Below, piece after piece: positions 1-8,706 of a stretch of 64,000 bases of DNA. The translations under genes and the position numbers were made by a program. This stretch comes from Candidatus Thiodiazotropha endoloripes. GTDB taxonomy: Bacteria; Pseudomonadota; Gammaproteobacteria; Chromatiales; Chromatiaceae. The stretch covers positions 1 through 64,000 of the forward strand of contig LVKA01000021.1 of the NCBI GenBank assembly GCA_001709035.1, read 5' to 3'. The number at the start of each line of letters is the position of its first letter. Positions within the stretch are counted from its first letter, which is position 1. Under the pieces are notes generated by a model. It had not been told where the DNA came from. It was given only the letters and a program-made list of their open reading frames with translations, and did not search any database.

Positions 1-1
1 C

Positions 2-58
2 AAACCTGCAGCCAACATTATTGCTGCTGTGGGCCGAGCCAAGAATGCGTTACACAAT
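2..58 (+). CDS. Possible C-terminal tail of a gene entering from the left
   Basis: Frame 2 is open from the window edge to a TAA at 56-58 and gives a 19-residue tail rich in Ala, Asn and Lys that ends in ALHN. It would converge on draT. With so little sequence no family can be assigned, and an open frame of this length could be chance. A 10-bp palindrome (71-80) lies between this stop and the draT stop. Confidence 0.25.
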
Positions 59-89
59 TAACCGCATGGCCCACTAGTGGTCAATGGCC

Positions 90-938
90 CTAAAGGATGC
101 TGAGATTCACTTTATAGACTCCGCCAATCACCAGATACTCATTTTCACCTTTGAGCCTGTGTGGAAGCAGATCTGGTAAATACAGTAATTTCACCAGAGG
201 TACTTGTGCCTGCAGGATGTAGTCACCGAATTCATCTGCTCTTTCTCGTTGGCTGGTGAATGAATTGAGATTGTTTAACAGAATGACATACTCCCGTTTA
301 CTGAACTGGTGGAGTATCTCATGCTCCTTGATCTGATTGATGCCTCTGTAAAGGGTGAGATGGGTTTGTTCCGGGAACAGTTTTTCGACTTCGTATTGAC
401 AATAGGTATAGAGCAGATCGAGTTGGGCCTCCAGTCCATTCGTATTGTAGAGTCCATTCGCCCGATCAGTCAGATAGGTTTGATAGTGCTCTGTCGTATA
501 GTCCCCCAATGGACCCTGGTGATTTCTTGTCCGGAGTCCAAATCTGGATTCCACCCAACTTTTCATAACAGCCGCTTCCTTCCCGTCAGCATCAAACATC
601 CAACCCCGCAAAACTCTCAGATAGTCTGCCTTATCACGTTTAAAACGGTGTTGTTCCTCCTCACTGAAGCCAGCCTCATCCAAATTGTCGAGTAGAAATC
701 CCGAACGCATGTAATCCATAAAGTGGATAGCGCGTTGCTCCCGCTCAGGCACCTGTTGTAAATGAATGAATAAGTCTGCATGCAATTCCGCCACACCATC
801 TAAAAAAAGCCTTACCGGATGTTGCTGAAAGGTCAGACTGCCTAGGATGACTGCCGGCAGGTTACATCGGTTGATTGGCAGTCGTGCATAGGCGGGTAAA
901 GAACTGCCCGATGTGGCTGATTGTTTGTATTCATCCAT
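90..938 (-). CDS. draT: Dinitrogenase reductase ADP-ribosyltransferase DraT
   Basis: DraT transfers ADP-ribose from NAD+ to an arginine of NifH and so switches nitrogenase off when ammonium appears or energy falls. The protein shows the family blocks LYRG (NAD site), NNLNSFTSQRERADEFGDYI and GENEYLVIGG near the C terminus, over 282 residues, a usual family length. I chose the ATG at 936-938; a TTG at 974 would add 12 residues, and neither start has a strong ribosome binding site. The gene is divergent from nifH, and the NifA-type site of nifH overlaps its start codon. The partner hydrolase gene draG is not visible and could lie left of the window. Identity is known from the family; regulation is inference. 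Confidence 0.9.
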   Translation of the reverse strand: MDEYKQSATSGSSLPAYARLPINRCNLPAVILGSLTFQQHPVRLFLDGVAELHADLFIHLQQVPEREQRAIHFMDYMRSGFLLDNLDEAGFSEEEQHRFKRDKADYLRVLRGWMFDADGKEAAVMKSWVESRFGLRTRNHQGPLGDYTTEHYQTYLTDRANGLYNTNGLEAQLDLLYTYCQYEVEKLFPEQTHLTLYRGINQIKEHEILHQFSKREYVILLNNLNSFTSQRERADEFGDYILQAQVPLVKLLYLPDLLPHRLKGENEYLVIGGVYKVNLSIL

Positions 939-941
939 ACA
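926..941. promoter_or_regulatory. NifA-type upstream activator site for nifH
   Basis: TGT-N10-ACA with spacer ATTCATCCAT. It ends 97 bp before the -24 element at 1039, a normal distance for NifA activation by DNA looping. It contains the ATG of draT (936-938 on the minus strand), so bound NifA could also affect draT expression; that last point is inference. Confidence 0.75.
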
Positions 942-1038
942 TATGCTGGGTGATTGTCGCGAACCCGACCTCAATATTTTGCTGTATGTATAAAATTATA
1001 TTCAATAAAAACAACAAATTAAACAATATTTTCAATTT

Positions 1039-1054
1039 TGGCACACCGCTTGCA
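1039..1054 (+). promoter_or_regulatory. Sigma-54 -24/-12 promoter of nifHDK
   Basis: TGGCAC-ACCGC-TTGCA matches the sigma-54 consensus fully. It lies 72 bp upstream of the nifH ATG, and a NifA-type site sits upstream at 926-941. This is the main promoter of the nitrogenase structural operon. Confidence 0.93.
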
Positions 1055-1075
1055 AAAACTAGGTTGTCCACGTGA

Positions 1076-2005
<930 letters not shown>

Positions 2006-2019
2006 GTCATTCGGATTAA

Positions 2020-2039
2020 ACCGGCCTTTCGGGGCCGGT
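2020..2039 (+). terminator. Stem-loop between nifH and nifD
   Basis: ACCGGCC and GGCCGGT pair around a 6-base loop just after the nifH stop; a T-rich run (TTTTTT at 2052-2057) follows at a distance. A structure here commonly gives partial termination or a stable nifH-only transcript, so that NifH exceeds NifDK. The hairpin is seen directly; its role is inferred. Confidence 0.55.
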
Positions 2040-2070
2040 ATCCATCTATCATTTTTTCACAGCCTGTGCA

Positions 2071-2085
2071 TCCACAGATTAGTGG
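2071..2085 (+). repeat. 15-bp leader repeat ahead of nifD (copy 1)
   Basis: TCCACAGATTAGTGG occurs here and again at 3667-3681, ahead of nifK. It contains a CCAC/GTGG inverted repeat that can form a small hairpin just upstream of the ribosome binding site. Confidence 0.8.
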
Positions 2086-2106
2086 TGGCAGGTGAAGGAG
2101 AATATT

Positions 2107-3588
2107 ATGTCAGATATGACACGCGAAGAGACTGAAGCCCTCATCCAGGAAGTGCTCGAAGTCTATCCTGAAAATGCCAAGAAGGATCGTGCCAAACATC
2201 TCACGGTCAATGACCAAGAGGTTGAACAGTCTAAAAAGTGCATTACATCCAACCGTAAATCCCTGCCTGGTGTGATGACCATCCGTGGTTGTGCTTACGC
2301 CGGTTCGAAAGGTGTGGTGTGGGGTCCAATCAAGGATATGATTCATATCTCCCACGGTCCGGTTGGTTGTGGCCAGTACTCCCGTGCCGGTCGTCGTAAC
2401 TACTATGTGGGTACGACCGGTATCAACACCTTCGGCACCATGAACTTCACCTCAGATTTCCAGGAGAAGGATATCGTTTTTGGTGGTGACAAGAAGCTCT
2501 CTAAGATCATGACTGAGATTGAGCAGCTTTTTCCGCTGAATAAGGGTATCACTGTACAATCAGAGTGTCCTATCGGTCTGATCGGTGACGATATCGAAGC
2601 GGTTTCGAAGAAGACTTCAGCTGAGATAGAAAAGCCGGTTGTACCGGTTCGCTGCGAAGGTTTTCGTGGTGTATCCCAGTCTCTTGGCCATCATATCGCC
2701 AACGATGCTGTACGTGATTGGGTACTGCATAATCGTGATGGCGACAACAGCTTTGAAGCCACCGACTATGATGTCACCATCATCGGTGACTACAATATCG
2801 GTGGTGATGCCTGGTCTTCCCGTACCTTGCTGGAAGAAATGGGTCTGCGTGTTATCGCCCAGTGGTCCGGTGACGGCACCCTGGCTGAAATGGAAAACAC
2901 ACCTAAAGCTAAATTGAACCTGCTTCACTGCTACCGTTCAATGAACTATATCTCCCGTCACATGGAAGAGAAGTATGGTATTCCCTGGATGGAGTATAAC
3001 TTCTTCGGTCCTACCAAGATTGAAGAGGCCCTGCGTAAAATTGCTGCCTTTTTCGATGAGACCATTCAGGCCAATGCCGAGAAGGTTATCGCAAAATACA
3101 AGGTTGAGTACGAAGCTGTCATTGCCAAGTACCGTCCTCGTCTCGAAGGCAAGCGTGTGATGCTCTACGTTGGTGGTCTTCGCCCACGTCACATCATCGG
3201 TGCTTATGAAGATCTGGGCATGGAAGTGGTTGGTACCGGTTATGAGTTTGCTCATAACGACGACTACGACCGTACCATCAAGGAAATGGGCAACGCGACA
3301 CTGATCTATGACGATGTTACCGGTTACGAGTTCGAAGAGTTCGTTAAAAAGGTCAAGCCAGACCTGATCGGTTCCGGCATCAAAGAGAAGTACATCTTCC
3401 AGAAAATGGGTATTCCATTCCGTCAGATGCACTCCTGGGATTATTCCGGTCCCTATCATGGTTACGACGGCTTCGCCATCTTTGCCCGTGATATGGATAT
3501 GACTCTGAACAATCCCTGCTGGAACAAAATCCAGGCACCCTGGTTGAAGGGTGAGGAAGAGGCCGAGGCCGCTGCGGCTGGCGCTTAA
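2107..3588 (+). CDS. nifD: Nitrogenase MoFe protein alpha chain NifD
   Basis: Alpha subunit of dinitrogenase, carrying FeMo-cofactor and sharing the P-cluster with NifK. P-cluster cysteines are seen in RGCAYAG, GPVGCG and [11 protein letters not shown]. The FeMo-co Cys ligand is in [10 protein letters not shown] and the His ligand in [11 protein letters not shown] chose the ATG at 2107 because GAAGGAG at 2094-2100 is well placed for it; the GTG at 2092 lies before that site. The resulting 493 residues match the usual length. The C-terminal tail is Ala/Glu-rich. It lies between nifH and nifK, each with its own leader. Confidence 0.99.
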   Translation: MSDMTREETEALIQEVLEVYPENAKKDRAKHLTVNDQEVEQSKKCITSNRKSLPGVMTIRGCAYAGSKGVVWGPIKDMIHISHGPVGCGQYSRAGRRNYYVGTTGINTFGTMNFTSDFQEKDIVFGGDKKLSKIMTEIEQLFPLNKGITVQSECPIGLIGDDIEAVSKKTSAEIEKPVVPVRCEGFRGVSQSLGHHIANDAVRDWVLHNRDGDNSFEATDYDVTIIGDYNIGGDAWSSRTLLEEMGLRVIAQWSGDGTLAEMENTPKAKLNLLHCYRSMNYISRHMEEKYGIPWMEYNFFGPTKIEEALRKIAAFFDETIQANAEKVIAKYKVEYEAVIAKYRPRLEGKRVMLYVGGLRPRHIIGAYEDLGMEVVGTGYEFAHNDDYDRTIKEMGNATLIYDDVTGYEFEEFVKKVKPDLIGSGIKEKYIFQKMGIPFRQMHSWDYSGPYHGYDGFAIFARDMDMTLNNPCWNKIQAPWLKGEEEAEAAAAGA

Positions 3589-3666
3589 AGGAAGGCGCCC
3601 GATTGTTGTTTGATGAAAGCAACTATCGGGTGCAAACGACCAGATTCAAACTTAACCAACCGTCTG

Positions 3667-3681
3667 TCCACAGATTAGTGG
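3667..3681 (+). repeat. 15-bp leader repeat ahead of nifK (copy 2)
   Basis: Second exact copy of TCCACAGATTAGTGG, 19 bp before the nifK ATG. Copy 1 is 22 bp before the nifD ATG, so both copies have the same position relative to the start codon. Confidence 0.8.
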
Positions 3682-3699
3682 CGCGGTAGGAGAACTATC

Positions 3700-5271
3700 A
3701 TGAGCCAAGTAGTCGATGACATTAAACCCAGTTATCCTTTGTTTCGTACTGACGAATACATCGAGACTCTGAAAAACAAGCAGGAGTCCTTCGAAGAGAA
3801 GCATCCTTCTGAAAAAATTCAGCAGGTCTTCCAGTGGACAACCACAGAAGAGTACAAAGAGCTGAACTTCAATCGTGAAGCCCTGACTGTAAATCCTGCA
3901 AAAGCCTGTCAACCATTGGGTGCAGTGCTGTGTGCCCTCGGTTTTGAAAAGACCCTGCCATATGTGCACGGTTCTCAAGGTTGTGTTGCATACTTCCGTA
4001 CCTACTTCAACCGTCACTTCAAAGAGCCAGTGGCCTGTGTATCTGACTCAATGACAGAAGATGCGGCGGTATTCGGTGGACAGAAGAATATGTTCGCCGG
4101 CCTGGAAAACGCCAAAGCCCTCTACAAGCCGGAGATGATCGCAGTCTCCACCACCTGTATGGCCGAGGTTATCGGTGACGATCTGAATGCCTTCATCGGC
4201 AATGCCAAGAAGGAAGGTCATATCGAACAGGAGTTCCCCACACCATTTGCCCATACCCCGAGCTTTGTCGGTTCCCACACCACCGGTTGGGACAACATGT
4301 TCGAAGGTATTCAACGTTACTTTACCCTCAACTACATGGATGACAAAGAGGTGGGTAGCAACGGCAAGATCAACATCGTTCCGGGTTTTGAGACCTATCT
4401 CGGTAACTACCGTGTCATGAAGCGGATGATGGAAGAGATGGATGTGGACTACAGCCTGCTGTGTGATCCCACTGAAGTGCTGGATACCCCAGCAGACGGT
4501 GAGTACCGGATGTATGACGGTGGTACTTCCATTGACGAGATCAAGGACGCACCAAATGCGATTGATACCCTCTATCTGCAGCCTTGGCAGTCGGTGAAGA
4601 GTCGTAAGTTTACCAAAAACACCTGGAAACAGCCGGCATCTGATATCGCCATTCCTATGGGGCTGGAAGCCACGGATGCCTTCCTGATGAAAGTCTCCGA
4701 GCTGACCGGTAAGCCGATCTCTGAGTCTCTGACCCGTGAGCGCGGTATTCTGGTTGATATGATGACCGACAGCCACGCCTGGTTGCACGGCAAGAAGTTC
4801 GGTCTCTATGGTGATGCTGACTTTGTCATGGGTATGAGCAAGTTCCTTCTGGAGCTGGGTGCCGAGCCGACACAGGTCTTGTGTAACCATGCCAACAAAC
4901 GCTGGAAAAAGGCTATGGAGAAGATACTTGCAGAATCTCCATATGGTCAGAACAGTGAAGTTCACATCAGTAAGGACCTTTGGCATTTCCGTTCACTGAT
5001 GTTCACCAACAAGCCTGACTTCATGATTGGAAACTCATACGGCAAGTTCATTCAGCGCGATACTCTGCACAAAGGTAAAGAGCACGAAGTACCGCTGATC
5101 CGTATCGGCTTCCCGATCTTCGATCGTCACCACATGCATCGTGATACCACACTGGGTTATGAGGGTGCCATGTACATGTTGAAGACTTTGGTTAACGCTG
5201 TACTTGAGCGTCTTGACGAAGAGACTCGCGGTATGGGTACCACTGACTACAACTACGATCTGGTACGTTAA
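3700..5271 (+). CDS. nifK: Nitrogenase MoFe protein beta chain NifK
   Basis: Beta subunit of dinitrogenase; it shares the [8Fe-7S] P-cluster with NifD. Cysteine ligands are visible in NPAKACQPLG, HGSQGCVAYF and STTCMAEVIGDD. Length is 523 residues, normal for the long proteobacterial form with its N-terminal extension. The start follows TAGGAG at 3688-3693. It is the third gene of the operon, with an AT-rich leader carrying the same 15-bp repeat as nifD. Confidence 0.99.
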   Translation: MSQVVDDIKPSYPLFRTDEYIETLKNKQESFEEKHPSEKIQQVFQWTTTEEYKELNFNREALTVNPAKACQPLGAVLCALGFEKTLPYVHGSQGCVAYFRTYFNRHFKEPVACVSDSMTEDAAVFGGQKNMFAGLENAKALYKPEMIAVSTTCMAEVIGDDLNAFIGNAKKEGHIEQEFPTPFAHTPSFVGSHTTGWDNMFEGIQRYFTLNYMDDKEVGSNGKINIVPGFETYLGNYRVMKRMMEEMDVDYSLLCDPTEVLDTPADGEYRMYDGGTSIDEIKDAPNAIDTLYLQPWQSVKSRKFTKNTWKQPASDIAIPMGLEATDAFLMKVSELTGKPISESLTRERGILVDMMTDSHAWLHGKKFGLYGDADFVMGMSKFLLELGAEPTQVLCNHANKRWKKAMEKILAESPYGQNSEVHISKDLWHFRSLMFTNKPDFMIGNSYGKFIQRDTLHKGKEHEVPLIRIGFPIFDRHHMHRDTTLGYEGAMYMLKTLVNAVLERLDEETRGMGTTDYNYDLVR

Positions 5272-5318
5272 TACCCCATGGTAGTACGAGTATTGAGTGT
5301 TGACTTCTGAGCTTAAAC

Positions 5319-5337
5319 GGCGGGTTTTTAACCCGCC
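5319..5337 (+). terminator. Stem-loop after nifK
   Basis: GGCGGGTT and AACCCGCC pair perfectly around a three-T loop, 48 bp after the nifK stop. No T tract follows, so it is more likely an mRNA-stabilising or attenuating hairpin than a strong terminator. Confidence 0.5.
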
Positions 5338-5396
5338 GCCTGGCTCTGAACCGATATTCAAATACGCGGATCAACGAATGAAGTGAGGTAACCATC

Positions 5397-5612
5397 GTGC
5401 CAAATGTAATGATACGTGTGAAAGACAATGGCGCTCTACTATTCTACATAGCGAAAAAGGACCAGGAAGACGAGATCGCTAAGGTTGAAAAGGATAGTGA
5501 TACCGAGTGGGGTGGAGAGGTCGAACTTACGGACGGTACTAGATACTATATCGATCCAATCAGTCCTCCGCCATCGTTTCCTACAACCCTGCGATTCAAA
5601 CGCGCCGAATAG
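5397..5612 (+). CDS. nifT: Nitrogen fixation protein NifT/FixU
   Basis: Small protein of 71 residues with the NifT/FixU pattern: an N-terminal VMIR strand, YIAKKDQEDEI, a WGG motif near residue 39 and a C-terminal LRFKRA. Its role in nitrogenase maturation is not well defined in any organism. The start is a GTG at 5397 preceded by GTGAGG; an in-frame ATG at 5409 would cut off the conserved first strand. Its place directly after nifK is the usual one. Confidence 0.88.
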   Translation: MPNVMIRVKDNGALLFYIAKKDQEDEIAKVEKDSDTEWGGEVELTDGTRYYIDPISPPPSFPTTLRFKRAE

Positions 5613-5632
5613 CTGTAATCAGGAGAATTATC

Positions 5633-5827
5633 ATGGCTTTTCAAATTGTTCGAGATATCTGTACCGCCTGTGGTGATTGTGAACCGGTTTGTCCTACCCA
5701 ATCGATTGTGCCTTTTAAAGGTGTGTATAAGATAGAAGAGGAAACCTGTACTGAGTGTGATGGGGATCATGATGTTCCTCAATGTCTCGATGTGTGCATG
5801 GAAGACGACTGCATCATTCCCGTGTAA
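5633..5827 (+). CDS. 2[4Fe-4S] ferredoxin of the nif region
   Basis: A 64-residue bacterial-type ferredoxin. The first cluster motif is CTACGDCEPVCP; the second is CTEC followed by an eight-residue insert (DGDHDVPQ) and CLDVC. The insert is typical of nif-linked ferredoxins such as FdxN and of the ferredoxin-like protein found near nifT in Azotobacter. It probably donates electrons to NifH or serves FeMo-co synthesis; which one cannot be told from sequence. It starts at an ATG after AGGAG and lies 20 bp from nifT. Confidence 0.9.
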   Translation: MAFQIVRDICTACGDCEPVCPTQSIVPFKGVYKIEEETCTECDGDHDVPQCLDVCMEDDCIIPV

Positions 5828-5830
5828 CTT

Positions 5831-5938
5831 TCTATAAGTTGCATCGCCGCTAATATGCGTAACTCATGAAGTCCATGAATTGATATTTCACTATGGTTGT
5901 GAATTACGTCTATTAGCGGCAAACATTATGTCTATAAG
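5831..5938. repeat. Inverted-repeat element flanked by an 8-bp direct repeat
   Basis: GCCGCTAATA (5846-5855) is matched by TATTAGCGGC (5911-5920), and the stem can extend imperfectly inwards through CGTAA/TTACG. A smaller TTCAC/GTGAA hairpin lies inside. The whole is bracketed by TCTATAAG at 5831-5838 and 5931-5938. It may be a decayed miniature transposable element or an intercistronic terminator between the ferredoxin gene and nifY. Confidence 0.5.
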
Positions 5939-5984
5939 CATGAGTCGGTACATTTATCATCTATGAGATATTTAGGAGTGAACT

Positions 5985-6689
5985 ATGAGCGCTTCCCCGA
6001 TTTCTGAGGAAATTGCATTACGAATCGGTTTGGCAGCCAGAGCGTTGCCGGATACCGAACCAGCCCGTCTACTCCGTGTTCTCGACGATGTTATTGGGCT
6101 TCCGCCAACCGGCAAAAAGTTATCCTCGCTGAAAGTTAAAGATCTGAAATCAGCAGCTGATGGGGAGTTTTCCGAATGTGATACGGAAGTAATCAAAGAA
6201 GCGCTCTCCTACCTGAAGGGTGAACACAGTCTTGCGAGTCAACCACTTCCAGAGATTGAGGATTATCAGGAAGGGGATATGCCCAACAGCATCAGAGTTG
6301 CTTTTGCCTCCAACAAAGGTGAGATGCTGGATGGACATTTTGGGTCCTGCCGCCGTTTTTTGATTTACCAGATCACAGCCGAGAGTAGTCGATTGGTCGA
6401 TATCAGGTCGGTTGAAAACAATCCCGATGTGGATGATAAAAATGCCTATCGGGTCAGCTTGATTGATGATTGCCAGTTACTGTTTGTCGGATCGATAGGT
6501 GGTCCAGCAGCAGCAAAGGTGGTGAGAGCCAGTATTCATCCCATAAAAAAACCTCAGGCCGGTACAATCAGCGATGAGACAGCCTCCCTACAATCAGTTA
6601 TCGGTGATGATGCATCACCCTGGCTGGCTAAAGTCATGGGTCAGGATGCGGAACAACGGATCAGATTTGAGCAGGAGCTTGAAGCATGA
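5985..6689 (+). CDS. nifY: FeMo-cofactor binding protein of the NifY/NafY family
   Basis: A 234-residue protein with two parts. An N-terminal helical domain (about residues 1-85) resembles the sterile-alpha-motif-like domain of NafY. A C-terminal NifX/NifY-type domain (about 100-215) begins IRVAFASNKGEMLDGHFGSC, the usual dinitrogenase-cofactor-binding start. NafY/NifY proteins bind apo-dinitrogenase and FeMo-co and help cofactor insertion. The start is an ATG after TAGGAG. Its end overlaps the next gene by 4 bp. The two-domain layout fits NifY or NafY better than NifX. Confidence 0.85.
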   Translation: MSASPISEEIALRIGLAARALPDTEPARLLRVLDDVIGLPPTGKKLSSLKVKDLKSAADGEFSECDTEVIKEALSYLKGEHSLASQPLPEIEDYQEGDMPNSIRVAFASNKGEMLDGHFGSCRRFLIYQITAESSRLVDIRSVENNPDVDDKNAYRVSLIDDCQLLFVGSIGGPAAAKVVRASIHPIKKPQAGTISDETASLQSVIGDDASPWLAKVMGQDAEQRIRFEQELEA

Positions 6690-6952
6690 TTAGTCAAACC
6701 CAACTCAATGACATCGGTGGGCTTTTGAAGCAGCAAGTGATCGATGAATCATCAGTCAATGAACTGAGACAGAAGTTTCCGAATATCCATTTTACCTATT
6801 GTATGGATGACGATGTGATTGCTGCATCACCTCTGCATGAGTCTGAAACATTCAATCTCTATCTGATCGACAGCAGAAACCATTGTCTCAGTTTTACCCA
6901 GGATATGGACATTGCGACTGGCATTGTGGTTGCAGAGATAGAAGCCGCGTGA
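6686..6952 (+). CDS. DUF6129-like small nif-cluster protein
   Basis: An 88-residue protein with no signal peptide or membrane segment. It starts at an ATGA overlap with nifY and ends in a GTGA overlap with the LRV gene, so the three are probably translationally coupled. It resembles the DUF6129 proteins found next to nifY in gammaproteobacterial nif clusters. It has three acidic patches and two Cys residues (YCMDDD, NHCLS) that do not form a known cofactor motif. Function unknown. Confidence 0.7.
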   Translation: MISQTQLNDIGGLLKQQVIDESSVNELRQKFPNIHFTYCMDDDVIAASPLHESETFNLYLIDSRNHCLSFTQDMDIATGIVVAEIEAA

Positions 6953-7704
6953 AACCAGAGTTAATGACACAGAACAAGGTTGATGTTCCTACCGCTGATT
7001 GCAGTACCTGCCCACATAAAGAAGACAGGTTAAAATCAGGCCGCTGTAATCCCGGTGATATCTGTGTGCGTGCAATGAGTGGCAGACAGATCGCCCGCTT
7101 CTTTCAACTCAATCCGGACCTGGCTGAAGTCTATGCAGGCGATGAGTTCTGGGAAAGGAGGGCTATAGCTGCCCGTTACTTATCCCAACAACGCCTGCTG
7201 CAAATGCTCGATGATCCTGATGAAGTTGTTCGTAGGGTTCTTGCCTACAGAATCCCCATCGATCGGTTGGAACCGTTGATCAGTGATCCGGATCGGGAGG
7301 TCAGGATAACGGTCGCCGACAGACTACCACTGGAACTGTTGGAAAAGATGGTCATGGATGAGGACTACATGGTGCGGCACACAGTCGCCAAACGCCTGAT
7401 CCCCGGAAGACTATTTCGGATGATTCTCGATAATGACAGAGAAGTGCGTAAAACCGTGGCTATGCGTCTGCCACTGGAGAGTATTGGTTTGATGATCAAC
7501 GATACGGCAGCAGAAATACGCTTGGTTGTAGCCGAACGAATTGAAGCAGAAGGCCTTTCACCGCTAATGGTCGATTCAGACTGGCGGGTACGTTTAATCG
7601 CATGCCAAAGAGCACCTCTGGAGCTACTACCTCAGATGCTTGAAGATGATGACGAAGACGTAAGACTTGTTGCAAAAACACGAATTTCAGACCAACAGGA
7701 ATAG
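6949..7704 (+). CDS. LRV (leucine-rich repeat variant) iron-sulfur protein
   Basis: About 251 residues. The N terminus carries a cysteine cluster (CSTC, then C and C within GRCNPGDIC) that in the Azotobacter LRV protein binds a [4Fe-4S] cluster. The rest is seven or so repeats of about 24 residues with the signature D-x-x-x-x-V-R-x-x-V-A-x-R-L-P-L-x-x-L, the alternating alpha/3-10 helix repeat of LRV. I use the GTG at 6949, which overlaps the previous stop; an ATG at 6964 is also possible. LRV genes are common in nif clusters; the role is unknown and may be protein binding. Confidence 0.87.
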   Translation: MKPELMTQNKVDVPTADCSTCPHKEDRLKSGRCNPGDICVRAMSGRQIARFFQLNPDLAEVYAGDEFWERRAIAARYLSQQRLLQMLDDPDEVVRRVLAYRIPIDRLEPLISDPDREVRITVADRLPLELLEKMVMDEDYMVRHTVAKRLIPGRLFRMILDNDREVRKTVAMRLPLESIGLMINDTAAEIRLVVAERIEAEGLSPLMVDSDWRVRLIACQRAPLELLPQMLEDDDEDVRLVAKTRISDQQE

Positions 7705-7707
7705 ATA

Positions 7708-8706
7708 ATGCATCCGTTTGCAAAATATATTCAGATACTGGGAAAGGGTAAGAATGGAATGCGCCCCCTCACTAGGTCACAGGCCTATGAGGCTATGAAT
7801 ATGATTACCTGTTATGATGTCGAACCGGAACAGATCGGCGCATTTATGATGTTGATGCGTGTCAAAGAGGAGACTGCCGAAGAGGTGGTTGGTTTTGTTC
7901 AGGCCTTGAAAGAGAGCTTGCCGATAAATCAACAGGCGCAAACACCTGCAATCGATTGGGCCGCATATGCCGGTAAAAAACGCCAATTGCCCTGGTTTTT
8001 ATTGGCAGCACTGATATTGGCACGTCGCGGTTATCCAGTGCTGATGCATGGAATGAGCCGCAGTGATGAACGGGTGTATGTTCCTGAAGCGCTGGATGCA
8101 CTCGATATGAGCGCTGCAGACTCGATGCGGGATGCGGAACAGCAGCTGTCTGAAAACGGATTTGCCTACATACCGATCAGTAAATTATCCCCACTTGCTT
8201 CTCAACTGATCGCCACACGTGAGCTGTTTGGTCTTCGTCCACCATTGCATACTGTGGTTCGAATGTTAAACCCACTCTCCGCACCACTCAGTCTAATGGG
8301 AGTTTTCCACCCTAATTTTGCAACCATACATCAGCAGGCAGCCCAGATGCTCGGGCTGAAGCGTGCACTGATCTGTAAAGGGGAGGGTGGTGAGTTTGAA
8401 CGTATTCCCGACCGGGCAGCAGAGTTGAATGGGGTATCCAATGGCAAAATATGGTTGGAAAGCTGGCCAAATTTGAGTAAACCAGGGTTACAGACCAAAC
8501 AACAGCGTCTAAATTTAAACCACTACAGATCAGTCTGGGACGGAGAAATTGATGATCACTACGGTAGATTGGCTGTAACGGGAACACTGGCACTGGTAAT
8601 ACGGGCTCTGGGACTCGTAGAGGAACCGGTTGAGGCTCATCGGATGGCCGAAACCTGGTGGCAGACTAGGCACCAAGCTGATGCGGTGTTTGAGGCAGCA
8701 TCATGA
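7708..8706 (+). CDS. TrpD2/YbiB-like glycosyl transferase family 3 protein
   Basis: A 332-residue protein with the anthranilate phosphoribosyltransferase fold. The N-terminal helical domain includes LTRSQAYEAMNMI and IGAFMMLMRVKEETAEEVVGF, and the second domain has VFHPNFATIHQQAAQMLG and KGEGGEFER. It lacks the classic TrpD GTGGD signature, the state of the TrpD2/YbiB group, whose E. coli member binds nucleic acid and is not a tryptophan enzyme. Such genes recur in gammaproteobacterial nif clusters with no proven role. It overlaps the next gene by 4 bp (ATGA). Confidence 0.78.
   Translation: MHPFAKYIQILGKGKNGMRPLTRSQAYEAMNMITCYDVEPEQIGAFMMLMRVKEETAEEVVGFVQALKESLPINQQAQTPAIDWAAYAGKKRQLPWFLLAALILARRGYPVLMHGMSRSDERVYVPEALDALDMSAADSMRDAEQQLSENGFAYIPISKLSPLASQLIATRELFGLRPPLHTVVRMLNPLSAPLSLMGVFHPNFATIHQQAAQMLGLKRALICKGEGGEFERIPDRAAELNGVSNGKIWLESWPNLSKPGLQTKQQRLNLNHYRSVWDGEIDDHYGRLAVTGTLALVIRALGLVEEPVEAHRMAETWWQTRHQADAVFEAAS

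Noticed and set aside
71-80. CCACTAGTGG palindrome downstream of draT
   Set aside because: A perfect 10-bp palindrome, but without a loop or T tract it is not a convincing terminator, and one copy near the window edge says little.
2092-2106. GTG start five codons upstream of nifD
   Set aside because: The ribosome binding site lies between it and the ATG at 2107, and homologues start near the ATG.
2938-3459. 173-codon frame antisense to nifD
   Set aside because: Shadow of nifD with no supporting motif or start signal.
4048-4986. 312-codon frame antisense to nifK
   Set aside because: It lies entirely inside a certain nifK and has no family features; codon-bias shadow.
6883-6948. Upstream extension of the LRV gene
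   Set aside because: The extra residues overlap the DUF6129 gene in another frame and do not resemble LRV N termini; GTG 6949 or ATG 6964 fits better.
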